A stretch of DNA of 64,000 nt, from positions 62,001 through 126,000 of the forward strand of contig CAVQVT010000014.1 of the NCBI GenBank assembly GCA_963717255.1, given 5' to 3'. The notes beneath the pieces were generated by a model. The model was given only the letters and a program-made list of their open reading frames with translations. It did no database searches and had not been told where the DNA came from. A program made the translations under genes and the position numbers. Source of the stretch: CAIYQJ01 sp963717255 (GTDB lineage Bacteria > Chloroflexota > Limnocylindria > Limnocylindrales > CSP1-4). Shown here in pieces: positions 8,600-16,688 of this stretch (positions are counted from its first letter, which is position 1; each line of letters opens with the position of its first letter).

Positions 8600-9366
8600 C
8601 GTACCGCGGACTGCCCCTCCCCGTCCGGATCGCCGTCGCACTCGCCCTCGGCGTGGCCGTCGGCGCCGTCATCGCGGCGACGCTCCCCTCGGCCGTGACC
8701 GGCATCGCCGGGCTGGCCCTCGCGACTCCCGAGAAGATCCCGTGGGTCACCTCCCGCGTGACCGCGTTCGTCGCGTACCTCGCGCTCGCCGGGTCCGTCG
8801 TCTACGGGCTCCTGCTCTCGACGAAGATCCTCGACGCCATCGCGCACCGGCCCGTCAGCTTCGCGCTCCACCAGGATCTCGCAGCGGTCGGGCTCGGGCT
8901 CGCCGGCATCCACGGGGCGCTCCTCGCGCTCGATCCCACGATCCGGTTCACGCTCGCCGACCTCCTCGTTCCCTTCGCGTCACCCTACCGCCCGATCGCG
9001 GTGGGCCTAGGCCAGATCGCCCTCTACGTCGTGCTCCTCGTGACGCTGAGCTTCTACGCACGGCGCCGGATCGGGACACGGGCATGGCGGCTCCTCCACT
9101 ACCTGACGTTCCTCGCGTTCGCCGCGGCGACCGCCCACGGGATCCTCGCGGGGACCGACACCACCCGGCCGTGGGCGTTCGCGATCTACGCCGCGTCGAC
9201 CGTCGCCGTCGTCTTCCTGACGACGTACCGCGTCGCCCTCGGTGTGGCCGCGTCCCGCGGACGGCGAGCCACCCGGGATGCCGCCCGCGCGGGCGGCACC
9301 GTGCCGCGTCCGGGAATCGGAGAGCGTCCGGGGATCGGAGAGCGCCCGGAGGCTCGACCGGCCTGA
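8596..9366 (+). CDS. Ferric-reductase-like heme b transmembrane protein
   Basis: Predicted polytopic protein (about six membrane segments) that passes electrons across the membrane through b hemes. Two helices each carry a His pair 13-14 residues apart, the ferric reductase/NOX/MsrQ pattern: HQDLAAVGLGLAGIH, and HYLTFLAFAAATAH. No FAD/NAD(P)H domain follows, so an external partner must supply or accept electrons, presumably a flavinylated protein made by ApbE. The C-terminal tail is short and polar with a duplicated PGIGERPGIGER. Start ATG at 8596 overlaps the apbE stop (ATGA). It is the last gene of the operon; a strong hairpin follows at 9399-9439. Confidence 0.85.
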   Translation: MTYRGLPLPVRIAVALALGVAVGAVIAATLPSAVTGIAGLALATPEKIPWVTSRVTAFVAYLALAGSVVYGLLLSTKILDAIAHRPVSFALHQDLAAVGLGLAGIHGALLALDPTIRFTLADLLVPFASPYRPIAVGLGQIALYVVLLVTLSFYARRRIGTRAWRLLHYLTFLAFAAATAHGILAGTDTTRPWAFAIYAASTVAVVFLTTYRVALGVAASRGRRATRDAARAGGTVPRPGIGERPGIGERPEARPA

Positions 9367-9398
9367 CACACGACCAGGAGTCGAACGGCGCAACGTGC

Positions 9399-9439
9399 CC
9401 ATCCGCCGTCCCCGGGGGATCCCCGGGGACGGCGGATGG
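9399..9439 (+). terminator. Very strong 19-bp hairpin after the heme protein gene
   Basis: A perfect 19-bp stem (core arm ATCCGCCGTCCCCGGGG, 9401-9417, extended by CC/GG) closes on a three-base loop GAT. It lies 33 bases after the operon's last stop. No U-tract follows, so it may act as a U-less terminator or as an RNA end-protecting structure. Confidence 0.65.
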
Positions 9440-9644
9440 CGGGTCGGCCTCGACGCCCGCTGGCCCGCTCCCCCCACCTGGCGCGGTGCGGAGCGAGGCG
9501 CCCGCGCGACCCTATCGACCTCGGATCACCGGCGGCTCATCGCCCGATCGACGGCCCGGCGGATGGCGGCCGCGCGACCGCCGCCGGCCGTGCCGCGGCG
9601 CGGAGCAGCGGCCCCGCCGGGCCACCGGGCGGGGCCGCCACCGG
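9440..9644. other. Intergenic stretch with a second GC hairpin
   Basis: With the hairpin before it and the 47-codon frame after it, this forms a gap of about 420 bases with no recognised gene. A 9-bp perfect stem, GGCCCCGCC at 9610-9618 with GGCGGGGCC at 9628-9636, lies just before the small frame. One frame contains 'DHRRLIARSTARRMAA', which looks helix-forming and could be the start of a longer version of the small gene if a frame error exists, but I cannot support that. Confidence 0.4.
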
Positions 9645-9788
9645 GTGGCCCGGCGGTGGGATGATGCGTGGGCGGCAGGGTTCCTGCGCGGGGACGACCA
9701 CCGGTCGTGGATCGAGGACGACCTTCGCCACCGGACGATCGAGCCGGATCACGGCACCTACCTCGACGCTGGAGGACCGAGCCCGTGA
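9645..9788 (+). CDS. Possible 47-residue protein coupled to the methyltransferase
   Basis: A short frame from GTG at 9645 encodes 47 residues of well-mixed composition (contains DDAWAAGFLRGDDHRSWIED) and ends in a TGA overlapping the GTG of the methyltransferase (GTGA). The overlap and composition support it; absence of a ribosome site and short length argue against. It could be the tail of a longer frameshifted gene. Function unknown. Confidence 0.35.
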   Translation: MARRWDDAWAAGFLRGDDHRSWIEDDLRHRTIEPDHGTYLDAGGPSP

Positions 9789-10555
9789 GCGACGGCACGG
9801 CGGAGGTGCGCGACCAGTACGCGGCGGTGGCGGCCGCCTACCGCACCTCGCGCGTCCATGCGACCGGCCCGGACCTCGACCGCATGGTGGACCTCCTCGC
9901 GCCGACAGGCGAAGAGACGGCGATCGACCTCGGGACCGGGGCCGGCCACGCGGCGGTGCGGCTGGCCGCGCACGTCGCCCGCGTGGAGGCGATCGACCTG
10001 GTGCCCGAGATGCTGGAGCAGGCGGCCCTGCTCGCGGCCGAGCGCGGCGCCTCGAACATCGGGTTCCACGCCTGCGATGTCCGTGCGCTGCCGTTCGCCG
10101 ACTGCACGTTCGACGCCGCGGTCAGCCGGGTCTCGGCGCACCACTGGGCGGACGTCCCGGCGGGGATCACCGAGGCCGCACGGGTGTTGCGTTCCGGTGC
10201 GCGGATGGTCGTCCTCGACACGGTGGCGCCGCCCGAGCCGGCGCTCGATTCGTTCATCAACGCCGTGGAGATCCTCCGCGACCCGAGCCACGGCCGGGAT
10301 CTGGCGATGGCCGAGTGGGCGCGCGTGCTGGAGGCGGCGGGGTTCCGCGTGGACGTGGCCGAGACGTCGCCGATCGAGATCGATGCAGCCGACTGGTTCG
10401 CTCGCTCGCGGACCGCGGCATGGCGCGAGGAGGCGGCGCGCCGTCTGCTGCGCGAGGCACCGCCGAGGGCGCGCGAGACCTTCCGGATCGAGGACGGCGG
10501 GGACCGCTTCGTGCTGCTCCGCGGCATCCTCGCGGCCACGAGATCGCCCGCCTGA
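9785..10555 (+). CDS. Class I SAM-dependent methyltransferase
   Basis: Cytoplasmic methyltransferase of the UbiE/Methyltransf_11 type. The GTG at 9785 is nine bases after GGAGG at 9771-9775 and gives 256 residues. SAM motif I is AIDLGTGAGHAAV near residue 45, followed by EAIDLVPEML (acidic ribose-binding residue), DVRALPFADCTFD (motif II) and an 'EAARVLRSGARMVVLDTV' strand. Sequence this general does not fix the substrate; menaquinone/ubiquinone-type or small-metabolite methylation are both possible. It is convergent with glgA and is not obviously linked to neighbouring pathways. Confidence 0.82.
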   Translation: MSDGTAEVRDQYAAVAAAYRTSRVHATGPDLDRMVDLLAPTGEETAIDLGTGAGHAAVRLAAHVARVEAIDLVPEMLEQAALLAAERGASNIGFHACDVRALPFADCTFDAAVSRVSAHHWADVPAGITEAARVLRSGARMVVLDTVAPPEPALDSFINAVEILRDPSHGRDLAMAEWARVLEAAGFRVDVAETSPIEIDAADWFARSRTAAWREEAARRLLREAPPRARETFRIEDGGDRFVLLRGILAATRSPA

Positions 10556-10580
10556 CGCGGGCGCTCGGGCGACGGGTCGG

Positions 10581-12047
10581 CTACCGGCGGGCGGCGATCG
10601 CCCGCCGGTACATGTCGAGGTAGCCCCCGACCGGGCCCGCCTCCCACGACCAGTCGCGCGCCATCCCGTGCGCCACGACCGCGTCCCACCGGGAGCGGTC
10701 CGGGCCCACATATGCGGCGGTCGCACGCGCGACGGCCGCGGCGAGGGCGGCGCCGGACTCCTCGACGAAGGTCCAGCCGGTCCCCAGCTCGGGCGACGCG
10801 TCGGCGTCGATGACCGAGTCGGCGAGCCCGCCGGTGGCGCGGACCACGGGAGGCGTCCCGTATCGCATCGCGATCATCTGCGACTGCCCGGACGGCTCGA
10901 ACCGCGACGGCATGAGGAAGAGGTCCGACCCGGCGTAGATCCGGCGCGCCAGGTCGCGGTCGAACGTCTCGCGGACGGCCACGCGGTCCGGGTGGGCCGC
11001 GGCGGCCTCCCGGAGCCGGTCCCCGATCTCGGGATCGCCGGAGCCGAGCACGACGAGGCGCGTCCCGGCGGCGACCATCGCGTCCGCCGCGTCGGCGACG
11101 AGGTCGAAGCCCTTCTGCGGGTCGAGACGGCCGACCGCGCCGGCGATCGGGCCCGGGGCGTCCGGGTCGAACCCGAGCTCCCGTGCCAGCGCGGAGCGGC
11201 AGGCGGCCTTGCCGGCCATCGCACCGGGGCCGTAGGCGGCGGCGAGCGCCGCGTCCGTCGCCGGATCCCACTGCGCCGTATCGATCCCATTGAGGATGCC
11301 GATGAACCGGTCGCCGCGGTCGCTGAGCGCCCAGTCGAGTCCCTTCCCCATCTCGGGGGTCCTCGCCTCGCGGGCGAAGGTCGGGCTCACGGTATTCACC
11401 ATGTCGGCCCGCTGGATCCCCGTCCGGAGGATGTCGAGTCCGTAGGCGTCGCCGAACCCTCCGGGGAGCCCGAGCGTCCACACGTCGGGCGCGTGGGTCC
11501 AGCCATGGAAGGCCGGGTTGTGGAGCGAGAGGACGAAGGCGGCGCGCCCGAGCGTGAAGTCGCCCCAGTACCAGGCGTCGCGGTAGAGGACCGCCGGGGC
11601 GCCTTGCCAGTCGTGGACGTGCACCACGTCCACGGGCCGCGCCTCCACCCGCATCGTCTCGAGCGCCGACCGGCAGAGCATCCCGAACCGCCAGGCGTTG
11701 TCCGGGTGGTCGCCCGCCAGCGTTCCGTAGTAGCCGTCCCGATCGAACGCGGCCGGCAGATCCACGAGCCGGAGCCGGTAGCCGTCGGCGTCGACGGAGA
11801 CGATACCGACGTCGGTCGCACCGTCGGAGGAGGCCGGGTCGGGCACCCGCACGGCCGTCGTGACCGCATCCGCGGGGACCGCGATCGACCGGTAGCGCGG
11901 AAGGAAGACATCGACCGGCGCATCGACGCGGGGCGACCCGTCGGCATCGGGGTGGCCGAGGGCGCGGGCGAGGGCGTCCACGACGTCGCCCAGGCCACCC
12001 GTCTTGGCCCACGGCTCGCATTCGGAGGCGATCATCGTCACGCGCAC
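10581..12047 (-). CDS. glgA: Glycogen synthase (GT5)
   Basis: Adds glucose from ADP-glucose (possibly UDP-glucose) to the growing alpha-1,4-glucan. I start at the GTG at 12045-12047, giving 488 residues, normal for GlgA; the longer frame adds low-complexity residues. The N-terminal KTGGLGDV (residues about 15-22) binds the sugar nucleotide. The GT5 C-terminal half has a GAVGRLDPQKGFDLV strand, GSGDPEIGDRL, and the catalytic/donor-binding MPSRFEPSGQSQMIAMRYGT followed by TGGLADSV. A TACCAT box sits six bases upstream of this GTG, consistent with a leaderless message. It is divergent from glgP across about 150 bases, so synthesis and breakdown share one control region. Confidence 0.94.
   Translation of the reverse strand: MRVTMIASECEPWAKTGGLGDVVDALARALGHPDADGSPRVDAPVDVFLPRYRSIAVPADAVTTAVRVPDPASSDGATDVGIVSVDADGYRLRLVDLPAAFDRDGYYGTLAGDHPDNAWRFGMLCRSALETMRVEARPVDVVHVHDWQGAPAVLYRDAWYWGDFTLGRAAFVLSLHNPAFHGWTHAPDVWTLGLPGGFGDAYGLDILRTGIQRADMVNTVSPTFAREARTPEMGKGLDWALSDRGDRFIGILNGIDTAQWDPATDAALAAAYGPGAMAGKAACRSALARELGFDPDAPGPIAGAVGRLDPQKGFDLVADAADAMVAAGTRLVVLGSGDPEIGDRLREAAAAHPDRVAVRETFDRDLARRIYAGSDLFLMPSRFEPSGQSQMIAMRYGTPPVVRATGGLADSVIDADASPELGTGWTFVEESGAALAAAVARATAAYVGPDRSRWDAVVAHGMARDWSWEAGPVGGYLDMYRRAIAARR
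10582..10610. terminator. Hairpin over the glgA stop codon
   Basis: TACCGGCGGGC (10582-10592) pairs perfectly with GCCCGCCGGTA (10600-10610) around a seven-base loop. The left end overlaps the glgA stop (CTA on the plus strand). It lies just beyond the convergent methyltransferase gene and could end that transcript. There is no U-tract. Confidence 0.5.
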
Positions 12048-12053
12048 GGTGCC

Positions 12054-12059
12054 ATGGTA
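12054..12059 (-). promoter_or_regulatory. -10 box (TACCAT) for a leaderless glgA message
   Basis: TACCAT on the minus strand ends six bases before the chosen GTG, with no Shine-Dalgarno between. This spacing puts the transcription start at or within a base or two of the start codon. Confidence 0.5.
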
Positions 12060-12151
12060 CCCGCGGCCGGCCGGGTCGGGCCGCGGCCGGGGGCGGCCAG
12101 GCGGGCCGCGGTCGGGACAGGCCCGCCCCACCACCCGCGACGGCACCCTAC

Positions 12152-12189
12152 TAAACCGGTTCACGCGGCGCGGGTCGCGGCGCTATCAT
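12152..12189 (+). promoter_or_regulatory. glgP promoter with LacI-type operator candidate
   Basis: TATCAT at 12184-12189 lies nine bases before the glgP ATG; TTCACG at 12160-12165 is a possible -35 with an 18-base spacer. Overlapping that -35 is TAAACCGGTTCA (12152-12163) with a perfect AACCGGTT centre, the form of many LacI-family operators of sugar genes. No LacI gene lies in the window. Confidence 0.45.
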
Positions 12190-12198
12190 CCGCCCGAT

Positions 12199-14406
12199 AT
12201 GGAGCCTCTCGTCACCGTCGCCACGCTCCCCGGGCCGCCGATCCGGATCCCACCGCAGCTCGACGGGCTGCGCAGGATCGCCTACAACCTCTGGTGGGCC
12301 TGGCACCCCGACGCCCGCCGTCTCTTCGCGCGCATCGACCCGCACGCATGGACGCGGCACCACAGCCCTGTCGGCGCGCTCCTCTCGAGCGTGGACTGGG
12401 CGTCGCTGCTCGAGGACCCGCGATTCATGGCGGAGTCCGAGGACCTCATGCGCCGATTCGACGCCTACATCGCGGCCGGCTCGGACCACTGGTTCGCGCG
12501 CAAGCACGGGCACGAGCTTCCGGGGCCGATCGCGTACTTCTGCGCGGAGTACGGCGTCCACGAGTCACTGGGCATCTACTCGGGCGGCCTCGGGGTCCTC
12601 GCCGGCGACCAGACGAAGACGGCGAGCGACATGGCGATCCCGTTCGTCGGCGTGGGGCTCCTCTACCGGAACGGCTACTTCCGGCAGACGATCGACGCGG
12701 ACGGGCACCAGGAGCACGCGTACCCGGACTACGACCCGGCCGCGTGGCCGATCCTCCGGGTCGCCGACGCGAGCGGCGACCCCCTGACCGTCCCGGTGGA
12801 GCTCCCGGGTCGGACGATCACCGTCGCCGTGTGGCGGGCCCAGGTCGGGCGCACGCCGGTGCTCCTGTTGGACACGGACGTGCCGGAGAACGACGAGGCG
12901 GACCGGCCGATCACGCACATCCTCTATGTCCGCGGCCGCGAGATGCGCCTGCATCAGGAGCTCGTCCTGGGGGTCGGCGGCGTCCGCGCGATCCGTGCGC
13001 TCGGGATCACGCCGGCGGTCTGGCACCTCAACGAGGGCCACTCGGCGTTCCTCCTCGCGGAGCGAGCGCGCGAGCTCGTGGCGGCCGGGGCGACGGTGGA
13101 CGATGCCTTCGGGACCGTCCGGCGCGACAGCGTCTTCACGATCCACACGCCGGTCTCGGCGGGCAACGAGCGTTTCGACGCGGACCTGGTGCGCCGGGTC
13201 GCCGGGCCGCTCTTCGACGGGGACGGCCGCCCACGGACCGGCGGCGTGCCGGTGGAGGGGATCCTCGAGCGCGGCCAGGGCGCGGACGGCGACCCGAGCC
13301 AGTTCGACATGACGGCGTTCTCGCTCCGCCTGACCAACGGTGCGAACGCGGTCAGCCGCCTGCACGCGCGGACTGCGAACGCCACGTGGAGCCCCATCCT
13401 CGCGGAGCCGATCCTCGCGGTCACCAACGGCGTCCACGCCCCGTCGTGGGTCGGCGTCCCCATGGCCCAGCTCTACGCGCGCTACCTCGCCGCCGACCTG
13501 GACGACCTCGACGGGCGGACCAACGGGACGCGTTTCTGGGACAAGGTCGGGAAGCTCCCCGACAGGGAGCTCTGGGAGGCGCACCTCCGCCAGAAGCGCG
13601 ACCTGATGCACTTCGCGCGCGGCCGGCTCGTCCGGCAGTTCGCGCGGCACGGCGAGGCCCCTTCCGTCCTCGCCGCGCTGGAGAACGAGCTCGATCCCGA
13701 GGTCCTCACGATCGGCTTCGCGCGGCGGTTCGCCACCTACAAGCGCGCCAGCCTGATCTTCCGCGACATGGACCGGCTCGGCGTGCTCCTCGACGACCCC
13801 GACCGTCCCGTCCAGTTCATCTTCGCCGGCAAGGCGCACCCGGCCGACCGGCCGGGCCAGCAGGTCATCCAGGAGATCTTCGGCCGGTCCCGCGGCGACC
13901 AGCTGCGGGGTCGGGTCTTCATCCTGGAGGACTACGACATGCGGATCGCCCGGTACCTCGTGCAGGGCGTGGACGTCTGGATGAACACGCCGCGACGCCC
14001 GCTCGAGGCATCCGGGACCTCGGGGATGAAGGCGGCCCAGAACGGCATCCTGAACCTCTCAGTGCTCGACGGATGGTGGGACGAGGGCTGGAACGGCGAC
14101 AACGGCTGGGCGATCGGCGGCCGGGAGACCGACCCGGACGAGGGTGCGCAGGACCACGCGGACTCGATGGACCTCTACCGGCTCCTCGAGACGGAGGTCG
14201 TCCCGCGCTACTACGAGCGCGACGCGAACGGCATCCCGCGCGCGTGGCTCCAGCTCGTCCGGTCCGCGATCGCCAGCACGATCTGGCGCTTCTCCACGAC
14301 CCGGATGCTCCACGAGTACGTCGAGCAGCTGTACCTCCCCGCCGCGGGCGTCCCGGTCCCCGGGGCCGGCGACGCGGCGCCCCACCTCGTGACCGAGGCG
14401 GGCTGA
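12199..14406 (+). CDS. glgP: Alpha-glucan phosphorylase (GT35, short type)
   Basis: Releases glucose-1-phosphate from the ends of glycogen or maltodextrin with phosphate. The 735 residues match the shorter archaeal/bacterial branch rather than the 800-plus residue MalP/GlgP type. An N-terminal DUF3417-like segment (NLWWAWHPDARRLF, residues about 30-45) is typical of this branch. GGLGVLAGDQTKTASDM, NEGHSAFL and TNGVHAPSW mark the catalytic domain, and the PLP lysine lies in EASGTSGMKAAQNG. Start ATG at 12199 has a TATCAT box nine bases upstream and no ribosome site. The two GH57 genes follow on the same strand, so the cluster can both mobilise and rearrange storage glucan. Confidence 0.94.
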   Translation: MEPLVTVATLPGPPIRIPPQLDGLRRIAYNLWWAWHPDARRLFARIDPHAWTRHHSPVGALLSSVDWASLLEDPRFMAESEDLMRRFDAYIAAGSDHWFARKHGHELPGPIAYFCAEYGVHESLGIYSGGLGVLAGDQTKTASDMAIPFVGVGLLYRNGYFRQTIDADGHQEHAYPDYDPAAWPILRVADASGDPLTVPVELPGRTITVAVWRAQVGRTPVLLLDTDVPENDEADRPITHILYVRGREMRLHQELVLGVGGVRAIRALGITPAVWHLNEGHSAFLLAERARELVAAGATVDDAFGTVRRDSVFTIHTPVSAGNERFDADLVRRVAGPLFDGDGRPRTGGVPVEGILERGQGADGDPSQFDMTAFSLRLTNGANAVSRLHARTANATWSPILAEPILAVTNGVHAPSWVGVPMAQLYARYLAADLDDLDGRTNGTRFWDKVGKLPDRELWEAHLRQKRDLMHFARGRLVRQFARHGEAPSVLAALENELDPEVLTIGFARRFATYKRASLIFRDMDRLGVLLDDPDRPVQFIFAGKAHPADRPGQQVIQEIFGRSRGDQLRGRVFILEDYDMRIARYLVQGVDVWMNTPRRPLEASGTSGMKAAQNGILNLSVLDGWWDEGWNGDNGWAIGGRETDPDEGAQDHADSMDLYRLLETEVVPRYYERDANGIPRAWLQLVRSAIASTIWRFSTTRMLHEYVEQLYLPAAGVPVPGAGDAAPHLVTEAG

Positions 14407-14479
14407 CCCGGACCCACGTGTGCCGGCTGCACCGGCCCGACCCACCAACACGACACGATCATCGGAAGGACCTGCCACG

Positions 14480-16681
14480 GTGGCGCCTCGGATCTCCCTC
14501 GCACTCGCGCTCCACAACCACCAGCCGGTCGGCAACTTCGGCTGGGTCTTCGCCGAGGTCTACGAGACCGCCTACCTGCCGATGCTCGAGGCCGTCGAGC
14601 GGCATCCCGGCGTCCGTCTCGGCCTGCACTACACGGGACCGCTCCTCGAGTGGCTCTCGGCCGAGCGCCCCGACTTCATCGAGCGCCTGCGCGCGCTGGT
14701 CCGGCGCGGCCAGGTGGAGCTCCTCGGTGGCGGCATGTTCGAGCCCGTCCTCGCCTCGCTCCCCGAGCGCGACCGCGTCGCGCAGCTCGTCCGCATGGCC
14801 GACGAGGTCGAAGCCCTGACAGGTTCGCGGCCGACCGGAGCGTGGCTCGCGGAGCGCGTCTGGGAGCCGGACCTCCCGACGGCGCTCGTCCGGGCCGGCT
14901 ACCGCTACACGATCGTCGACGACAACCACTTCCGGGCTGCCGCCATCCGGGAGGATGCGCTCTGGGGCGCCTACACGACCGAGGACCAGGGGGCGATCCT
15001 GCGCGTCTTCGGGACCGAGCAGGGCCTCCGGTACCGGATCCCCTTCGGCGACGTGGACGACGTCATCGAGTACCTGCGCGCGCACGCGACCGAGGAGGGC
15101 GACCGGGTCGGCGTGATGGGCGACGACGGGGAGAAGTTCGGGTCCTGGCCCACCACGTGGGAGCACTGCTGGGGCTCGGACCGCTGGGTGGACCGGTTCT
15201 TCACGGCGCTCGAGGCGAACGCGGACTGGCTCACGACGGTCACTCCGGGCGGCTGGCTGGCGGAGCGCGCGCCGATCGGACGCGTCTACCTCCCCACCGC
15301 GTCCTACGCCGAGATGGGCGAGTGGGTCCTGCCGGCCGACGAATCGCTCGTCTTCGCCGGCCTCCTCCACCGGGCCCGCGCCGAGCACCTTCCGGAGGCC
15401 CGGTACCTGCGCGGCGGCTTCTGGCGGAACTTCCAGGTGAAGTACCGCGAGATCAACGACCTGCACAAGCGGATGCTCGGGGTCTCGGAGAAGGTGGCCG
15501 CGATGCCCGAGGGACCGGCGCGGGACGCGGCACTCGACCACCTCATGCGCGGGCAGTCGAACGACTGCTACTGGCACGGGCTCTTCGGCGGGATCTACAT
15601 CAGCCACATGCGGCTGGCGACCCACGAGCACCTGATCCTGGCGGAGGACATCGCGGACCGCGCGGCGCGCGCGTCCGGCGCGCGCGTGGACGGCGCCCGC
15701 GCGGTGGACGCGGACATGGACGGCATCGACGAGGTCCTCCTCGCGACGCCCGGGCAGGTCGTGATCGTGAAGCCGAACGAGGGCGGCGGCATCGGCACCT
15801 GGGACGTCCGGGCGGTCGGGCACGCGCTGGCGGCCGTGATGCGACGCCGGCCGGAGGCATACCACGCGACGCTCGTGGAGCACGAGCGGCGCCTGGCCGA
15901 GGAGGACGCGCGCGCGGGCGGCGCAGAGGACGCGGGGGGCGCAGAGGACGCGGGCGGCGTCGGCTCCATCCACGATCGCGTCTCGACGAAGGAGCCCGGG
16001 CTCGCCGAGCGGCTCCGGTACGACGCGTACGAGCGACGGAGCGGCCTGGTCCACGTGATCCCGCCGGACACGTCGGCGGTCGACTTCCTCGGCGCCGCGT
16101 TCGACGAGCTCGGCGACCTCGTGGACGTCGCGTACACCGTCACGGAGATGACGGACGACCAGGTGACGCTGGTGCGCGAGGGATCGGTCCGCGTCGGGGA
16201 TGCGCGGGTCCCGGTGCGCGCGACGAAGACGATCGCCGTCGGCGGCGACCGTGGCGCACCGACGCTCGACGAGACCGTCACGCTCGAGAACGGCGGGGCT
16301 GCCACGATCGAGGCGACGCTCGCCATCGAGTGGGCGGTCACGATGCTCGGCGGCGGCGGGAACCCCGCCGCCTGGTACGCAGTGGACGGCATGCGGACGG
16401 CGCACGACGCATCGGGCTCGGCCGACGGGATCGACCTGATCCGGTCGGGGAACACCTACGTGGGGATCGAGGTCGCGACGCGGCCGGAGCCACCGGCAGC
16501 CGCCTTCTGGGGCCCGATCGACACCGTCTCCAACTCCGAGGGCGGCTTCGAGCGCGTCTACCAGGGCAGCGCGCTCGTGCTCACATGGCCGCTCCACCTG
16601 GCGCCCGGCGGATCGCGCACGGTCCGCGTCCGCCACGCGATCGCCACGTCTCGCGACCGCGCCGTCGAGGAGGGGCTCTGA
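14480..16681 (+). CDS. GH57 4-alpha-glucanotransferase-like enzyme
   Basis: Predicted retaining GH57 enzyme that moves or hydrolyses alpha-1,4-glucan chains. The start is GTG at 14480 with GGAAGGA nine bases upstream (733 aa). LALALHNHQPVGNFGW opens the (beta/alpha)7 barrel. The expected nucleophile Glu is in GAWLAERVWEP and the acid/base Asp in GVMGDDGEKFG. Downstream domains (about residues 330-730) resemble the DUF1925/DUF1926 beta-rich parts of the Thermococcus 4-alpha-glucanotransferase group. An insertion with two adjacent GGAEDA units (near residues 485-495) looks like a recent short expansion. Hydrolase or branching activity cannot be excluded from sequence alone. Confidence 0.88.
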   Translation: MAPRISLALALHNHQPVGNFGWVFAEVYETAYLPMLEAVERHPGVRLGLHYTGPLLEWLSAERPDFIERLRALVRRGQVELLGGGMFEPVLASLPERDRVAQLVRMADEVEALTGSRPTGAWLAERVWEPDLPTALVRAGYRYTIVDDNHFRAAAIREDALWGAYTTEDQGAILRVFGTEQGLRYRIPFGDVDDVIEYLRAHATEEGDRVGVMGDDGEKFGSWPTTWEHCWGSDRWVDRFFTALEANADWLTTVTPGGWLAERAPIGRVYLPTASYAEMGEWVLPADESLVFAGLLHRARAEHLPEARYLRGGFWRNFQVKYREINDLHKRMLGVSEKVAAMPEGPARDAALDHLMRGQSNDCYWHGLFGGIYISHMRLATHEHLILAEDIADRAARASGARVDGARAVDADMDGIDEVLLATPGQVVIVKPNEGGGIGTWDVRAVGHALAAVMRRRPEAYHATLVEHERRLAEEDARAGGAEDAGGAEDAGGVGSIHDRVSTKEPGLAERLRYDAYERRSGLVHVIPPDTSAVDFLGAAFDELGDLVDVAYTVTEMTDDQVTLVREGSVRVGDARVPVRATKTIAVGGDRGAPTLDETVTLENGGAATIEATLAIEWAVTMLGGGGNPAAWYAVDGMRTAHDASGSADGIDLIRSGNTYVGIEVATRPEPPAAAFWGPIDTVSNSEGGFERVYQGSALVLTWPLHLAPGGSRTVRVRHAIATSRDRAVEEGL

Positions 16682-16688
16682 TCCTCCC

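Noticed and set aside
9858..14819. A 1,653-codon plus-strand open frame
   Set aside because: It runs antisense through glgA and out of frame through glgP, and its composition is Arg/Pro/Gly shadow sequence. In DNA this GC-rich, stop codons are rare in the wrong frames.
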